A stretch of DNA of 64,000 nucleotides from Gymnorhina tibicen (lineage: Eukaryota > Chordata > Aves > Passeriformes > Artamidae), in the NCBI GenBank assembly GCA_013399875.1, contig VXAZ01007995.1, positions 3,389,486-3,453,485 of the forward strand, read 5' to 3'. Both the position numbers and the translations under genes were made by a program. Below are positions 47,757 to 59,245 of the stretch, in pieces (position 1 is the stretch's first letter; every line of letters starts with the position of its first letter). A model generated the notes under the pieces. The model searched no databases. It saw only the letters and a list, made by a program, of their open reading frames with translations, and was not told the DNA's origin.

Positions 47757-50197
47757 ATTACTTCTCTGAATTACACGCCACTTTCATAATTCTCCCTGAA
47801 GTACCACACAGGGACTGTGTTGAAGGGAGGAAAATGAAAACAGCTGTGGAGGTTTTGGGTTACACTGCAGCTCCGTGCTGCCTTTGGCCCTTGCCCACCA
47901 GTGCAGTTTGTTCTAATCCTGGTCGTGAATGTCCGTATTTGTTACCGCTCACTAAGGCGAGTCTTCTGCCTCTTGGAATAATAAAAACTGTTGTGTGCTT
48001 ATCTGCTAAGCTTCTCCGACAGTTGCAAAAAGTCATCGAGTCAGCAACGCGCCTGGCGCCCGGGGCCGTCACTCAAACAGGCTGCCCACGCTGGGACAGC
48101 AGCACTGTCAGAGGGGCTTGGGACTGCAGGGCTGGGAGCCTTGGTGTCCTCCCATAGGGCTGGCATTGTCCTCTCATCCCAGAGCTCCCCTTTCTCCTCT
48201 TCATTTTCTTCCTTTTAATTTCTGCTACGCATGCCTCCCAACAAAGAAGGCATCTCTATCAGTAAACCCGCTCCTAAAAATAGGTTGCACCATTTTCTGT
48301 AGAGATTTTGGCTCCCAAGGCAGATTTTGGTGAACACAAGGTGACGTATCTTCAGCACTGCTGTGACTTAGAGCTGCCAGCCCTTCACTTTCCCATTCTT
48401 GTCCCCATCGTGCTGGCCAAGTCTCTCCATCCCTCCATCCTCCGCTCTCCCTTCAGGTCCACTGCACTGCCACACTATTTCCTGCTGTTGCACTCCTATT
48501 TTCTCACTAATCCCTGACTTCCTCCACACTCTCCAAATAGTTCTCCTCGGCCTCAACTTTATTAACTTAAGCTGTTTATTCTTCCACCACTAGAAAGTAA
48601 TTCTGTGCATTCCCTTTTCCTCCTCCCTGTGTCCCCCTGCCCCCAACCCTCAACCTCTCTGCATGCTGAGAAGCCATTTGTCCCTTTGGAGAACTGCATG
48701 TATTTTTTCCCCAATGCATTTGGGAGAGAAAAGTCGGGGAGGGGGAAAAGACGAGTTCCTGGCAGCTCCCCACTGGAGGATGGAATCTGTTTTTAATTTA
48801 GGTAGTTAAAACTCACAGCCCCGCTGGAATCTGAAAGAGGAGCGTGTGTGCGTCTCTGCGTGTGTGGTTATACGGGCGCTCATTGTGTGTGGATGGGACA
48901 GGGCGACACGTTTATGGTGAGTGTGCACGCGTGGGGCTCTTGCTTGTGTGGAAAGGGCTGTGCCTGCCCTACATCCGTGGGAAGCTGCCCGAGCCTGACG
49001 TTTCTTTCCATGCAGGAAAAGCCCAGGAGAGCAGCTGGCTGAAGTATTGCCCAGCTCCACCACCAGAACCTGAAAGCCTCCCCCCGGGAAAGCCAGCTCA
49101 CAGCACACCTTGAAGGGAAAACATAGACTGGAGAGCAGGAGCTCAGCCATGACCGTGGATTTGGGAGCATGAGCACCTGTGCTTAAGCACCTCCAATCCC
49201 AGCCAAGGAAAACCAGCAGGCAACTGGTTTCTACTGGCACACCTCTCTGTAGCAGAAACATCAGAGCTCAGCTGGTTTTTATGCTTCTCAGCCCCTAAAA
49301 CCTGAGGACCCCTGCTTCCATGTGCAGCACATGCAATCTCTATATAAAAAGTCATATATAGAACTACACGTGCATCCATACATACGTACACCTACACAGA
49401 TTTCCACACGGACGCACGCAGGACTATGGAAAGCACTGTGCTGGGATCCCAAGGCAGTGTGGAGGGGAGGCTGGGCTAATGCCTCTGCCTCTAATGCAGG
49501 TCACTTCCTCTCCGGATCCCAGCAGAAGTGACTTATTACAGGAGCTTATAAAATCCCCCTGAAGAATAATTGCAAAATGAAACAAATTGCGTTAAGTGGT
49601 GGCCAATAATTTCACCGGGGACACCAGGGCTATTAGACCAGCCGAGAAGGTCCTCGTTTCCCCTCCACTCTCCTCCAGCTGGAACAAGCCCTGTCTAAGG
49701 GGCAATGTCATCAAAGCATGTATTTAAGGGGTGATTAATTGTGTCTCCATCAAAGGGGAGCTTTTTGTCGAAATCTGTCTGCCCAGAGCTGCTCGTGGCA
49801 ATGGGTATATCCCAGCAGTGGGGCTCATCCCTGAGCAGTCAGACCTTCTCCCAGCACCTCTCCATCCATCCAGTTATAAGGTTTTTACAAGGGATATGAA
49901 GCCACCTTTTTGCAGAATAAACCCACCACTCCATATTTTACTGAGGCAAGGCAGGGAGCAGAGTTATTCAATTGGCTGCTGCTCCTGAGGGATATCTGGA
50001 TAATATTCTCATGTCTTCCCTAGTCTCTAAACTACAGCATGCACTTCATCTGCCCACTCCTCTTTGGCCACCTCAGCTCCTTGTTGTTTTTCTTTGGAAC
50101 TCCTGCATTGCCAAGGGAACAAAATCCCCATTGCGTTGACCAGTATTTTTGGCATCTGCTCAACAGCTGACCCAAAAGGAGATATTCTTTTGAGGGG
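47757..50197. other. Unique noncoding sequence
   Basis: No gene recognised. 48000-48075 has a CpG-rich patch (CATCGAGTCAGCAACGCGCC and the bases after it). 48806-49261 holds a 151-codon minus frame in GC-rich DNA that matches no family. CATACGTACA-like Z-prone alternation occurs at 49375-49390. Confidence 0.5.
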
Positions 50198-50227
50198 AAA
50201 AAAAAAAAAAAAGAGAGAGAGAGAGAA
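50198..50227 (+). repeat. A15 plus (GA)n purine tract
   Basis: Fifteen A residues are followed by about seven GA units and then more A. Confidence 0.85.
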
Positions 50228-51796
50228 AAAATAACCCAGCACATTCCCTCCCCCTTTTCCTTCTTCCTCCAAAAAAATAAAATAAAATAATCACAGAAGT
50301 GATGAAAAATGGGCCATGTGTAAAGAACTGCAGACCCCAGGGGTAGCTCTGGATTGAACTCCCTATTTATACACAGTTTTACATTATTATTTACTACAGT
50401 AATCAATGTAAAAACACTGCCTACCCTAGCAACCCCTGTGTCATATGGTGTGTATACATCACCTCTGGGAAGCAGGTCAGCTCTATAAAGAAAATCAGCC
50501 ATATTTAACGTGAAACTCTGTAGTTTTTACAATGTTTTTAAAAATGTTTTACAACATGTAGAAATGCTTCCATAAAAGCAGACTTATTAATCCCAGTTTT
50601 AAGCTGTCTTTTAAAGTAGAGTTTTCTTACACAAATATTTTCCTTGTCTCCACACTGCTCCCTGCCCCTCCTTTTAAATAAAGTTATAATAGAAAAAGAA
50701 GCGGGTACTCAGACAGGGAAGGCAGATCAGCACCGTCCATCTCCAGTGGACCCCTGATTTCCCCCCAGAAGATGTAGGGAAGGAGGATGGTTGCCATTCC
50801 TGGAGGAGATAACTCTCCTGGGCACTATCAGCAATAGGGGATATTTGCAGGATTTAACATGTTTTCTTATGCTTATCCCAAAGACTTATCCCCAAAGACT
50901 AAGAGTCTTTGCACCAAATGTGAAGTTTTCAACCAAGAAGCCTAAATTAGGAACCTAACTGGGCCCCTTCCCCTATCGAGGAGGGCTTCCCACAGCTCAG
51001 GTCTGAATTGCCCTCTGGAGATGCCTGTCCCTCATTAATGCTGGAAAGACTCGAGTAATTACGTGTCTAATTTAGGAACGAGACGCAAAACAAAGCCAGG
51101 CCGTATTCCTGGAGATGTCTCCCTACTCAGTACCCACCACCACTCCCTGCTGGAGGCCCAGGAGGGCTGGCTGCCCATCCCACTGTGCCCAGGCTCTGTT
51201 ACACCTTTTCCCCACGCGGTGGGTCTGAGCTTCCCACCGTGGGGTCAGAACTGCCACAGGTCCAGCTGAGAAGGGACATCATCATGCCACAGTCCAGCCC
51301 AGGTCTGCACAGGGCTCCTGAAAGCAGTGCTTCAGCTCCTGGCTACCTATGGAACTGCAATTCATTCCTTCACTCATGGAGAGGAGCAGAGAGACACCAG
51401 GAACACCCAGCAAAGGTACCACTCCCACAGCAGAGAATCTGGGCACTGCAGGTGGGGCAGGAGTGCTGTCAGAAATGCCAGCACAGCCCAGCAGATCCCT
51501 GTATGTGTGCCCTGGGAGGAGGCTGTGGTCCTCCCACCTGAGTAAAGTGGCAGTCACAGGAGTGAAATCCATTTTTGCAAGATCATTCTTAAATCTGACT
51601 GGCAGCATCTTTGAGGAACACCACAGAGCAGGAAAGCACTATACAAACAGCAGCTCAGGATTACTGCTTTAGAGATGACCCATATATTAAAAAAAAGTCC
51701 ATTGCATTGGCATTTAAAGTTTCCATCAGACAGATATATATAAGTTAAATCTCAGGAAAAAAAAAAAAGCTGCCCTGTCCACCTCCATTGCTAATC
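50228..51796. other. Unique noncoding sequence
   Basis: No gene or repeat recognised. 51060-51550 is GC-richer and has overlapping frames on both strands, which I take as composition. 50510-50640 is AT-rich. Confidence 0.5.
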
Positions 51797-51928
51797 CTTA
51801 CAGTAATTCCCTTGAAGTAACAGCCCGTTTCACAGAGAGCAAAACTGAGATATGGAGAACTTGATAACTTGCCTGAGGTCACACATTTTTAATAAATCCT
51901 GACAGCCAGTGTTCAAAATGCCTCACAT
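51797..51928 (+). mobile_element. MIR (CORE-SINE) fossil
   Basis: CGTTTCACAGAGAGCAAAAC (51826-51845) and TGAGATATGGAGAACTTGAT followed by AACTTGCCTGAGGTCACACA follow the MIR consensus order 'ttacagatgaggaaactgaggcacagagaggttaagtaacttgcccaaggtcacacagct' closely. CAGCCAGTGTTCAAAATGCC follows where the MIR 3' part would continue. MIRs are tRNA-derived SINEs spread before the amniote radiation, so this is a very old insertion. The family recognition is strong; the ends are approximate. Confidence 0.78.
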
Positions 51929-52836
51929 CTTTACAATAAGGACTGGATGCTGCAGAGTTTCATTAATGGGGGGCAGAATTGCTGGTTCCTGCCATCTGGC
52001 TGAAGCTATTCACACCCACCACCAGCCTCATCTCTGTAATAAGCTTGACCTCTGTGGTGGGGGGATGCTGTTTATCTTCCCCCCTCTGCGACCCCACTCC
52101 ACAGCTTCCCTTGCTGCTCCTTCATTGGACCCAGATTTCCACCCTGCCTGCTGTTTTTCCAGCAGTAGCATTTTGGCTCCTGGCAGACTGGAGAGACATT
52201 TCTGTCGGCAGCTCAGGAATTCCCTTTGTGTCTTTCCTGAGTTTAGGCTCACCTTGATGCTAGACTCTGACCCCTCTTTAATGCAGAGGAATGTGTGAAA
52301 AATTTATTCCCCTTTTCATTAAGAACTCATTTAAATTCACCAAAAGGTGACCCGGCTCCCTCCACTGTGGCTATATTGTTCTCTGAGACGCTGTTTTATT
52401 TCTGACTTAGAGTTCAGTTGAAAAGTGAGATCTTACTTCCACTGATCTAATAGTTTAATTTTTAGCATCAGTGATGAATAAAATGATGCAGAGACATGTT
52501 TGAGGTACGTTTCTTATACTCATAAACAGTTTGACCAGCTATGAGGAAATGCTGCATGTCCCTGGGTGTAGTGTCCTCCTTCTGGCTTGCTTAATTAAAA
52601 GCTCTGGTAAGCACAGGAATTTGATTTTCCATTAAAAACTTGGAAAAATACTTGGTTTGTTTATTTGTTTTTCACTACACACAAAACGAAAGCCAAACCC
52701 ATCATTTCTACTCCGGTTTGTTTTGTTTTCTTGACAAGTGAAAAATCAGCAATCCTAGATTGGAAGTGTTCTGGGAGCTGATCTGGAAAAGGTGCCAATG
52801 CAAATAATGTCATCCTTTGTGCCAAACAACATCCAG
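51929..52836. other. Unique noncoding sequence
   Basis: No gene recognised after the MIR remnant. The stretch is of mixed composition. Confidence 0.5.
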
Positions 52837-52863
52837 AAAAAAATAAAAAAAAAAGAGAGAGAA
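52837..52863 (+). repeat. A-run plus (GA)n purine tract
   Basis: A7, T, A10 and GAGAGAGA form the third tract of this kind. Confidence 0.85.
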
Positions 52864-55398
52864 GCATTTTTCATCCAAAAAGCACTTTGGAAAATCAAAG
52901 CCCAGTTGTCAACTCACTTTATTCTCAATCTGATTCTTATTAATGTCCCTTAATCTCCTGTGTGCTCAGTCAGCACTGGACGTGTCGCAGCGCTGTGTGT
53001 CACTGTGTCACTGTGTCATGGCTGGCTGTGGGCACACCGTGGGGATAGGTGGGGCTAGGGGCAGCACAGGCGTGTCAGAAGAGGCAGAGGACCTCATAAT
53101 CAGCAGCAATATAAGAAGCAGAAAAAGCAGTAGCTTGTCACAACTCCTAAGCAAAGGGAAGGTGAGGCAAGGCAGGGAGGAAAAAGAATACAGGGGTTGT
53201 AGTACTCCCCTCTCCCTCATTTAGTTCAAGGCTTTTCTTATCCCATATGCATCAAGACATGCTCACCAACCTATTCAACATCATCCCTCTCCAGATGATG
53301 AAAATTACCATCCATTTCTCCCAGCACAGAAGGACTACCAGGTAGAGGCACTCATGGTGCTCTTCCCTCCTGCTCCACTGCTGATGTCCCCAGTGTGCCA
53401 GGAGAAGCTGGCTATCCTGTGCAAGCCACAACCAGCTGCGTTTCTCCCTGTTTGTGCCACTTGTGTATTTGGTTTGCAGAGGTGGGGGGAGGAAAAGTCT
53501 CTAATACAATTTATTTTTTAAATTAACCTATTTAAAACTATGGATGCCGACTTTTCAGTAGTCTTCTGGGGGCTGTTACAAAGGGGCCCTGGTTGAAATC
53601 TATCTGAAGGGAGTTAACCACAGCCCTTTGCTCACACATGTGGTATAATGTAAGCTCTTTATTGCTTTTCTTTACTCCCCACCCCCCCACACACATTTAA
53701 GATACGCAGAGTAGAGCTTTTCTAAATATCTTACAAGTGCGTGTGTGTGTGCGCTGGATTTATGGCAGAGAGGGGAACCTACTTCTGCCCTCAATTAACA
53801 AAACCCACGAGCAAGAGGGACTCAACACCAAGCTCCACAAAAGATCCCAGGAGGGGGATGCTGGAGCAGAGTGTAACACAGCCTAGTGATACTTGGAGAT
53901 GACAAACACCCCGGTCTTATCAGGGAAAAAGAGTTCACAGCCCAGGGTTTCAGGGGAAAGGGAGCCAGTGCACCAGGGAAGGATGCCAGACTCAAGTCTT
54001 GTACATCTCCTTCCAGAGAGAGAAAAGCTGGTCTGACCTTCTGTGTCTAAAGCTCAGTCCTGCAAAGAGCCAAGGCTTGGGTTCACCTCAAGGTTTTGGG
54101 CAGCCAGCTGAGGCCCACAAGCTGGGAGCAGGGTTACCTGACACCCCTGCTGGGGTCAAAGGACACAAATCAGGCCTTAGAACTCCCCTCCAACATCTCC
54201 TGGAGGCTTTTACGCCTCTCTGCTCCCTGTCCAACCTCAGGGGCTCAGGCTGGGTGGTTGCAAGCCCAGCTGAGTTTCCTCCTTGGCACCAGGCCCTGCT
54301 GCAAGGCAGGGCTTTGGGCTGTGAGCAAGATGAGCCACGCTTCATCTGTCACAGCCAAAGACAGAGCACTGGGAAAGGAATACGTGGAGCCAGGACAAAT
54401 GTAGGTGTTGACAATGACATTTGTGTTTAAGAGTGATGAGCAGCTCAGGCCACCTACTACATGGTGATGCCAGATTCTGGCTCCTTAACCATGGGAAAGA
54501 GACTGAGAGCTGCGCTTTAATCCTTCAGTTTTGGCACCTCATTGTCACACCCACCTCTTCCCTTTGACCATCAAGAGCAGCCAGGATCCGAGATCACTGG
54601 ATGGGAGATCAGCTGAACATCTGCTCCCTGTCACACCAGCTGCCCTGAAAAGGTCCTCGATCCTCTCTAGCCACCCCTTACCTTAGCATCATGATTTCCA
54701 ATTTTCAACAGCAGCTTTTTCAGATGCCTGGAGGTGTCACACGTTGGGTGGCATCACGACAGGACAGCAGCTCAGCTGGTGTAAATCAGCCCTGACCAGC
54801 TGAATCCATCAGTTAAAGATTCAGCTCAAAGCTGGCATCCCAACGCTTAAGATTCCACAAACTGCAAATCCAACCTCATTTTTAACCTTGTGGGTTTTTT
54901 GGAGCTCTGATTTGCTGTGCGAATGTGCTTTTAACGTTGTTTTTTCCTTGGTATGTGTGTTATATTAGCACACACGCACCCTGTATATGCAGAAAGTCTA
55001 TAAAACAGGGCACTCGTATAATTTTAAAATAGACAAATCAGTTTAAAGCATTAAAGTAAATCTGGTAAAAGAAAATCTCTCCTGGGTTGACATTTTGTTT
55101 GCCAAGTTTTAGCTTGGAATGAATTTTTATGACTGAGTTATAAACCCTCGAAAATAGTGGTTTATAATGGAAATCTTGACAAATCCTTAACACAGGCCCC
55201 ATTGTAACATATTCTGTACATATCCCATTGATCTACGGTAATAACAAGTTTTATATAAAACATTTTAACCATGGGAGCGACGTGGTTATCTTCAGGCTTC
55301 CAAAAATATTTTTCAAATAAATAGGTGGCTTTTTCAACTGGGCAAAATCAAGGAATTGAACATCAAAAATGACATCTAAATATTCATCTGGATTAAAG
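52864..55398. other. Unique noncoding sequence
   Basis: No gene recognised. An 8-base tandem repeat lies at 52996-53019. 53680-53700 has C-runs with CACACA. 54890-55390 is AT-rich with several AT-core words; it looks like possible regulatory DNA, but I could not support it further. Confidence 0.5.
52996..53019 (+). repeat. Three-copy 8-bp tandem repeat
   Basis: TGTGTCAC occurs three times in a row, the third ending in T instead of C. It is short and likely slippage-derived. Confidence 0.85.
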
Positions 55399-55425
55399 AA
55401 AAAAAAAAAGAGAGAGAGAAAAAAA
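55399..55425 (+). repeat. A-run plus (GA)n purine tract
   Basis: A11, GAGAGAGA and a further A-run form the fourth tract of this kind. Confidence 0.85.
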
Positions 55426-56990
55426 GTAAAAAATCACAATAATCCAGAACCCATGATGTTTCTTTGGCTGAAAAGCAGCCAGTGACTAAGCAGCAATTCT
55501 GCTCTGATATAACTCTCAATGCAGGATGGGGTATTAGCCATGAGCAACAGAAATTACTTTCTTAGAGGATTAGCTGTAGGCCTGAAACAATAAGCAACTT
55601 AAAAAGCAAGCTATTCCCTCAACAGGCAAGCTGATAAAACTGGGATACAAAGGATTTGTGTGCTAGGTACTCGAACCTTCCTTCTCTCCTGCCAGACACT
55701 TGGCACCTTCGCTCCAGCAGCTCCTCTGAGTTGGGCTTAGCCCAGCCTTGGGCTACCTGCATGTCTAACCCAGGTACGACCAGCTTTCAGCTCTGCTGAG
55801 ACCAGGGGTATGATATCCATGGGGAAAAGAAGCAGCTGGAGCTCGGGACTTTATCCTGCCCCTGGTACTGCAGTGGTGGTGATGGCGCTTCAAGGATGGG
55901 ATAAGGTGAAGGGCAGGGCAGGTGCCTTTTCCCAACACATTTCACACTCAAAACCATGTTTGACCAGCACCACCACGCTTGATCCACCTCTGGACTCCAA
56001 AACACAGGAATCCGCAGGCAGGCATCCCTGGGCATGGAGAAAGGCAAACACTAATGTTCAAGGCAATTATATCTGCAGAAAAGCTTTAGCCCACTGACTA
56101 GAATATGCTGAGACTGCAAGTACACAACTCAAGCAGCAATAAACACTGTCCTCCTTTTTTTTTTCCTGATAGTATTCGAAGTTCTGCCTCTGAAATATTT
56201 TTAAACCATGAATCTTCGCAATATCTGAAAAATTCATAGACATCATTATTTAGCGTTACACTCCTCTCATTAGTTAAGGAGGTTCAAGTTCACAAGCAAG
56301 AAACTGAGGTACATAATTATGAGAAACCAGGGGTATTTGGGCTTTTTGAAGATATTTAGGTATTGAACCAGACATGCAATCAAGATGCCAAGAGCTTTTG
56401 TGGAGAGGAGTGCAAACCATTGGTTCCAGAGAGGAAGCATTTAACGTGATGTGTTTGCTTTAAGGTATTACGTCTTGTCCAAGCAAGTTTTCCAGGCTCT
56501 CTTTTGAATCAATTGAAGAAGGCACCAACATGAGATTATTCAGACCATCTTAAAAGAGTCACAATAAATCTCTTCCTGGACATACCTATCTCTCTTTTCC
56601 CTGATACAAGGGTACCTAAAGAAGAAACCCTGATAAGGCCCCTGGAACGAGCTGAATGGCTTGTCTTGGCAAAGCAAGAATTTGGACTTGTGCCTCCATC
56701 GCCCTCGGCAAGTCTGAAACTACCTCATTTACATCCAAATAAAGGGAAAAAATAGGTATTTTGAGTGTATATAAATGGGCATATGTGACTTGATGGACTT
56801 AAAGGTCTTTTAATCCTAAACAATTGTCCAAAATAAAGCTGCTTCTATGCAGACAGATGCACGTGCACGGAGAGAAGTACAGTCGCCACAAGCCTGATTT
56901 GCCCTGACTAACAAAAGCAACTTCCTCTTCACGCAGTCATCCCAGACCATGGGTCTGAATTCCTGCACTTGCATCCAAGGGAGCGAGCCA
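55426..56990. other. Unique noncoding sequence
   Basis: No gene or recognisable repeat. Confidence 0.5.
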
Positions 56991-57255
56991 TTTTCATCTC
57001 CGATGCATTCCTTTTACTTCCATTGAAACCGATTACCACACTGCCGCTTTAGCATGAACATAAATTTTTCCGACTTAACATGTTGCTTTAGGACTCGGTT
57101 CCACTCGACAGTAGACTTCCATATGTGCTGTAATGTTTGTGTTTCTAAGCAATGCCTCGGCAACCACATCAGGGTTGCCGAAAGACGAAAACGAAAAGCC
57201 TGCTTTTTAATTTTCTTTTGCTGGCGATCTCGGTTGGAAACTCGAAGTAAAAGAA
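56991..57255. promoter_or_regulatory. CpG-retaining block of ordinary GC content
   Basis: About 14 CpG occur in about 260 bases of roughly 45 percent GC, so CpG is close to its expected number, while neighbouring sequence is CpG-poor. Examples are ACCGATTACC, CCGACTTAAC, CTCGGTTCCACTCGACAG, GCCGAAAGACGAAAACGAAA and GGCGATCTCGGTTGG. Retained CpG suggests that the DNA is unmethylated in the germline or conserved, as in developmental enhancers. It is not a classical CpG island because GC is low. The frames on both strands are open for about 100 codons but match no family. Confidence 0.4.
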
Positions 57256-59214
57256 GGTCGTCTATCTTCCCCAGAAGAAATGTAGCCCATAGGGCCAACA
57301 TGTTGTTAACACACACCAAAAACATTTTGGTGGCATGCGTCTATTTTAGAAAAAAAAATAAATACTCTTCACTGGGATTAAGTTGGGAGAAAAAAAAATT
57401 AATTTGCTGACACGTGAGTGGCACAGAAAAAGATCTTGTTCTTGTGGAAAATGCCAGCAGGTGCTGTCTAGGGATGTTTCTTTCTTCTTAAATCCCAGAG
57501 TATTTCCACACAAGCAGGCCTGGCAGCATCCTTTTGCACATTTAGTTGAATGCTTGACAAATTAGCTGCATAAACTTGCATAAGTTCCATTTCGCAGCCA
57601 TTAATGAGTAAGAAGGAGTTTATTCAGATGCCTTGACCACAGAGGATAATAACTTCACTTTCCCCTTTTTTCTTTTTTTTTTTTTAGACTGAGATCTAAA
57701 TCTCATTGCAGTCTATGGAGAGATACAGATATTTTAGGACCATTATGAAAACCTGGTCTGACACATACTACAGAATTTCACTCAGCTACTCCTGTAGCAC
57801 AGCCTAGAATTTATGCTTGACTGAAGACCAGCCCCATTATTTTGCTGGGCTATGAGAATCAAGCATTTATGCCTTAGTTCTAGAAAGCATTTAAACACAT
57901 GCTGAAGTCCCTCCCTAGTCAATAAAAGCACTTAAACAAATACTTTGTTCCTGCTGAAGTCAACTGGTTGTTGACACAGCGAGTACCTCGCTGAGCAGAA
58001 CAGGCTGCTAACGGGGAGCCTCAGGGAGCTGCGTTGCTGTACTTTGGAGCTTAGAAACGGGGGTGCACTTCTTCATTTTTACAGCAACCAAACAACAGAC
58101 TTTCCCTCCACTGTGATGTTCAAGGATGTTAAGATTTGGTCTTGCCTGGAGCCAGGGTGCAAAGCTAAATATGTATATGCGCATATATTTCAGTGAGGAA
58201 CAAATATCCTCAAAAGCTTCCTGTCACTCTTTCGACAGTGTCCGTCAGCCAGGCCACGAGCAAGCCTTTTCAATGCTTCTGTTGGCAGATATTTATAAGA
58301 AATTCAGCCTTTGCCAGGGCCCAAGTGGCCACTTCCCCACATCCCTCCTCACTGCAGACACTCAGATCTGCCTATGGAAAAGGACACCCAAACTCCCACA
58401 ACATCTGCTTCCACAACACCGAATGCTCCAGGGAGAAGTATTCCCCCTGACCCCCTCTGTCTGGTGGTTGTCTCCCCATCAAGAAGACCACCCTAAAGTA
58501 AAGCTCCAGCTCTTTGCCCCGCTGTCCCCATGGAGGCTCCCCCTGCCCCAGAGCTGCGTTTCACGGCACAGAACCCACTTCTCCGCACCTCAGTGAGGCT
58601 GCAGGATATACTGGCTGCCTCTGCCTTTCCTCTTCCCCATTTAGAAATTTATTCTAACCTCAGTGAAGTGGTTAGGGGCACTTAAGAGCCAGTTATGGCT
58701 CATTAGAGGCTGCGCTGGGTTAGTGGGAGGGAGGAAGATGCTGAGAGCTGCTATGACCAGGTTTAGTGGCATTTTCCTCCCCCCTCAATGGTATCTGGAT
58801 TCAAAGGGGCAGCAAGACCTCTGGGAAAGAATCTAAAAAGGAGCAGACGGGGTTTTCTCTGTGGTCCACAGCAACTGTGACATCTCCCCTTTGAAGCCCA
58901 GCAGCAGCAGTCCAAACCCCGACTGCTGCTCCCCTCTCCCCATGGCAGGGAGGGGGTGGGCTCTGTGCACCACCCCCAGCACCCACGTCTAGGGCAAGCA
59001 GGGCTTGCTCTGCCCATGCTGCAGGGCAAAGTCCCATAGAAATGGAAGTTACTGTAATTATAGCTTGTCGGAACATATGGTTTCAGGGATCTTTCTGCGT
59101 GTAAAATGCATGAATATGCATCAAAACTAGATGTCACTGCTTAAGTTACATAATCCTGCACAAACATATATTTAAGAGGGACCCGACATCCTCTGTTTTT
59201 TAAGGGGCTTTAGC
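57256..59214. other. Unique noncoding sequence
   Basis: No gene recognised. A T-run lies at 57665-57685. A perfect stem (CAGCGAG/CTCGCTG) occurs at 57977-57993. The 156-codon plus frame at 58126-58596 matches no family. Confidence 0.5.
57977..57993. repeat. 7-bp perfect inverted repeat, 3-base loop
   Basis: CAGCGAG, TAC, CTCGCTG. A short stem, which could be chance. Confidence 0.7.
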
Positions 59215-59245
59215 TGTGATTAATTCTCTGAGCTTATTAATCACA
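59215..59245. repeat. 10-bp perfect inverted repeat of TAAT words
   Basis: TGTGATTAAT (59215-59224) pairs with ATTAATCACA (59236-59245) across 11 bases. Both arms contain TTAAT/ATTAA homeodomain-type cores in mirror orientation. The surrounding 59140-59420 is AT-rich. Confidence 0.85.

Noticed and set aside
48806..49261. 151-codon minus frame in GC-rich DNA
   Set aside because: No recognisable domain, and frames are open on both strands.
49940..49985. ACTGAGGCAAGGCAGGGAGC as a possible MIR core
   Set aside because: Only one word matches; the following sequence diverges.
56280..56330. AAGAAACTGAGGTACATAAT as a possible MIR core
   Set aside because: A single short similarity without the accompanying ttgcccaaggtcacac part.
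58126..58596. 156-codon plus frame
   Set aside because: No family resemblance and no splice or promoter support.
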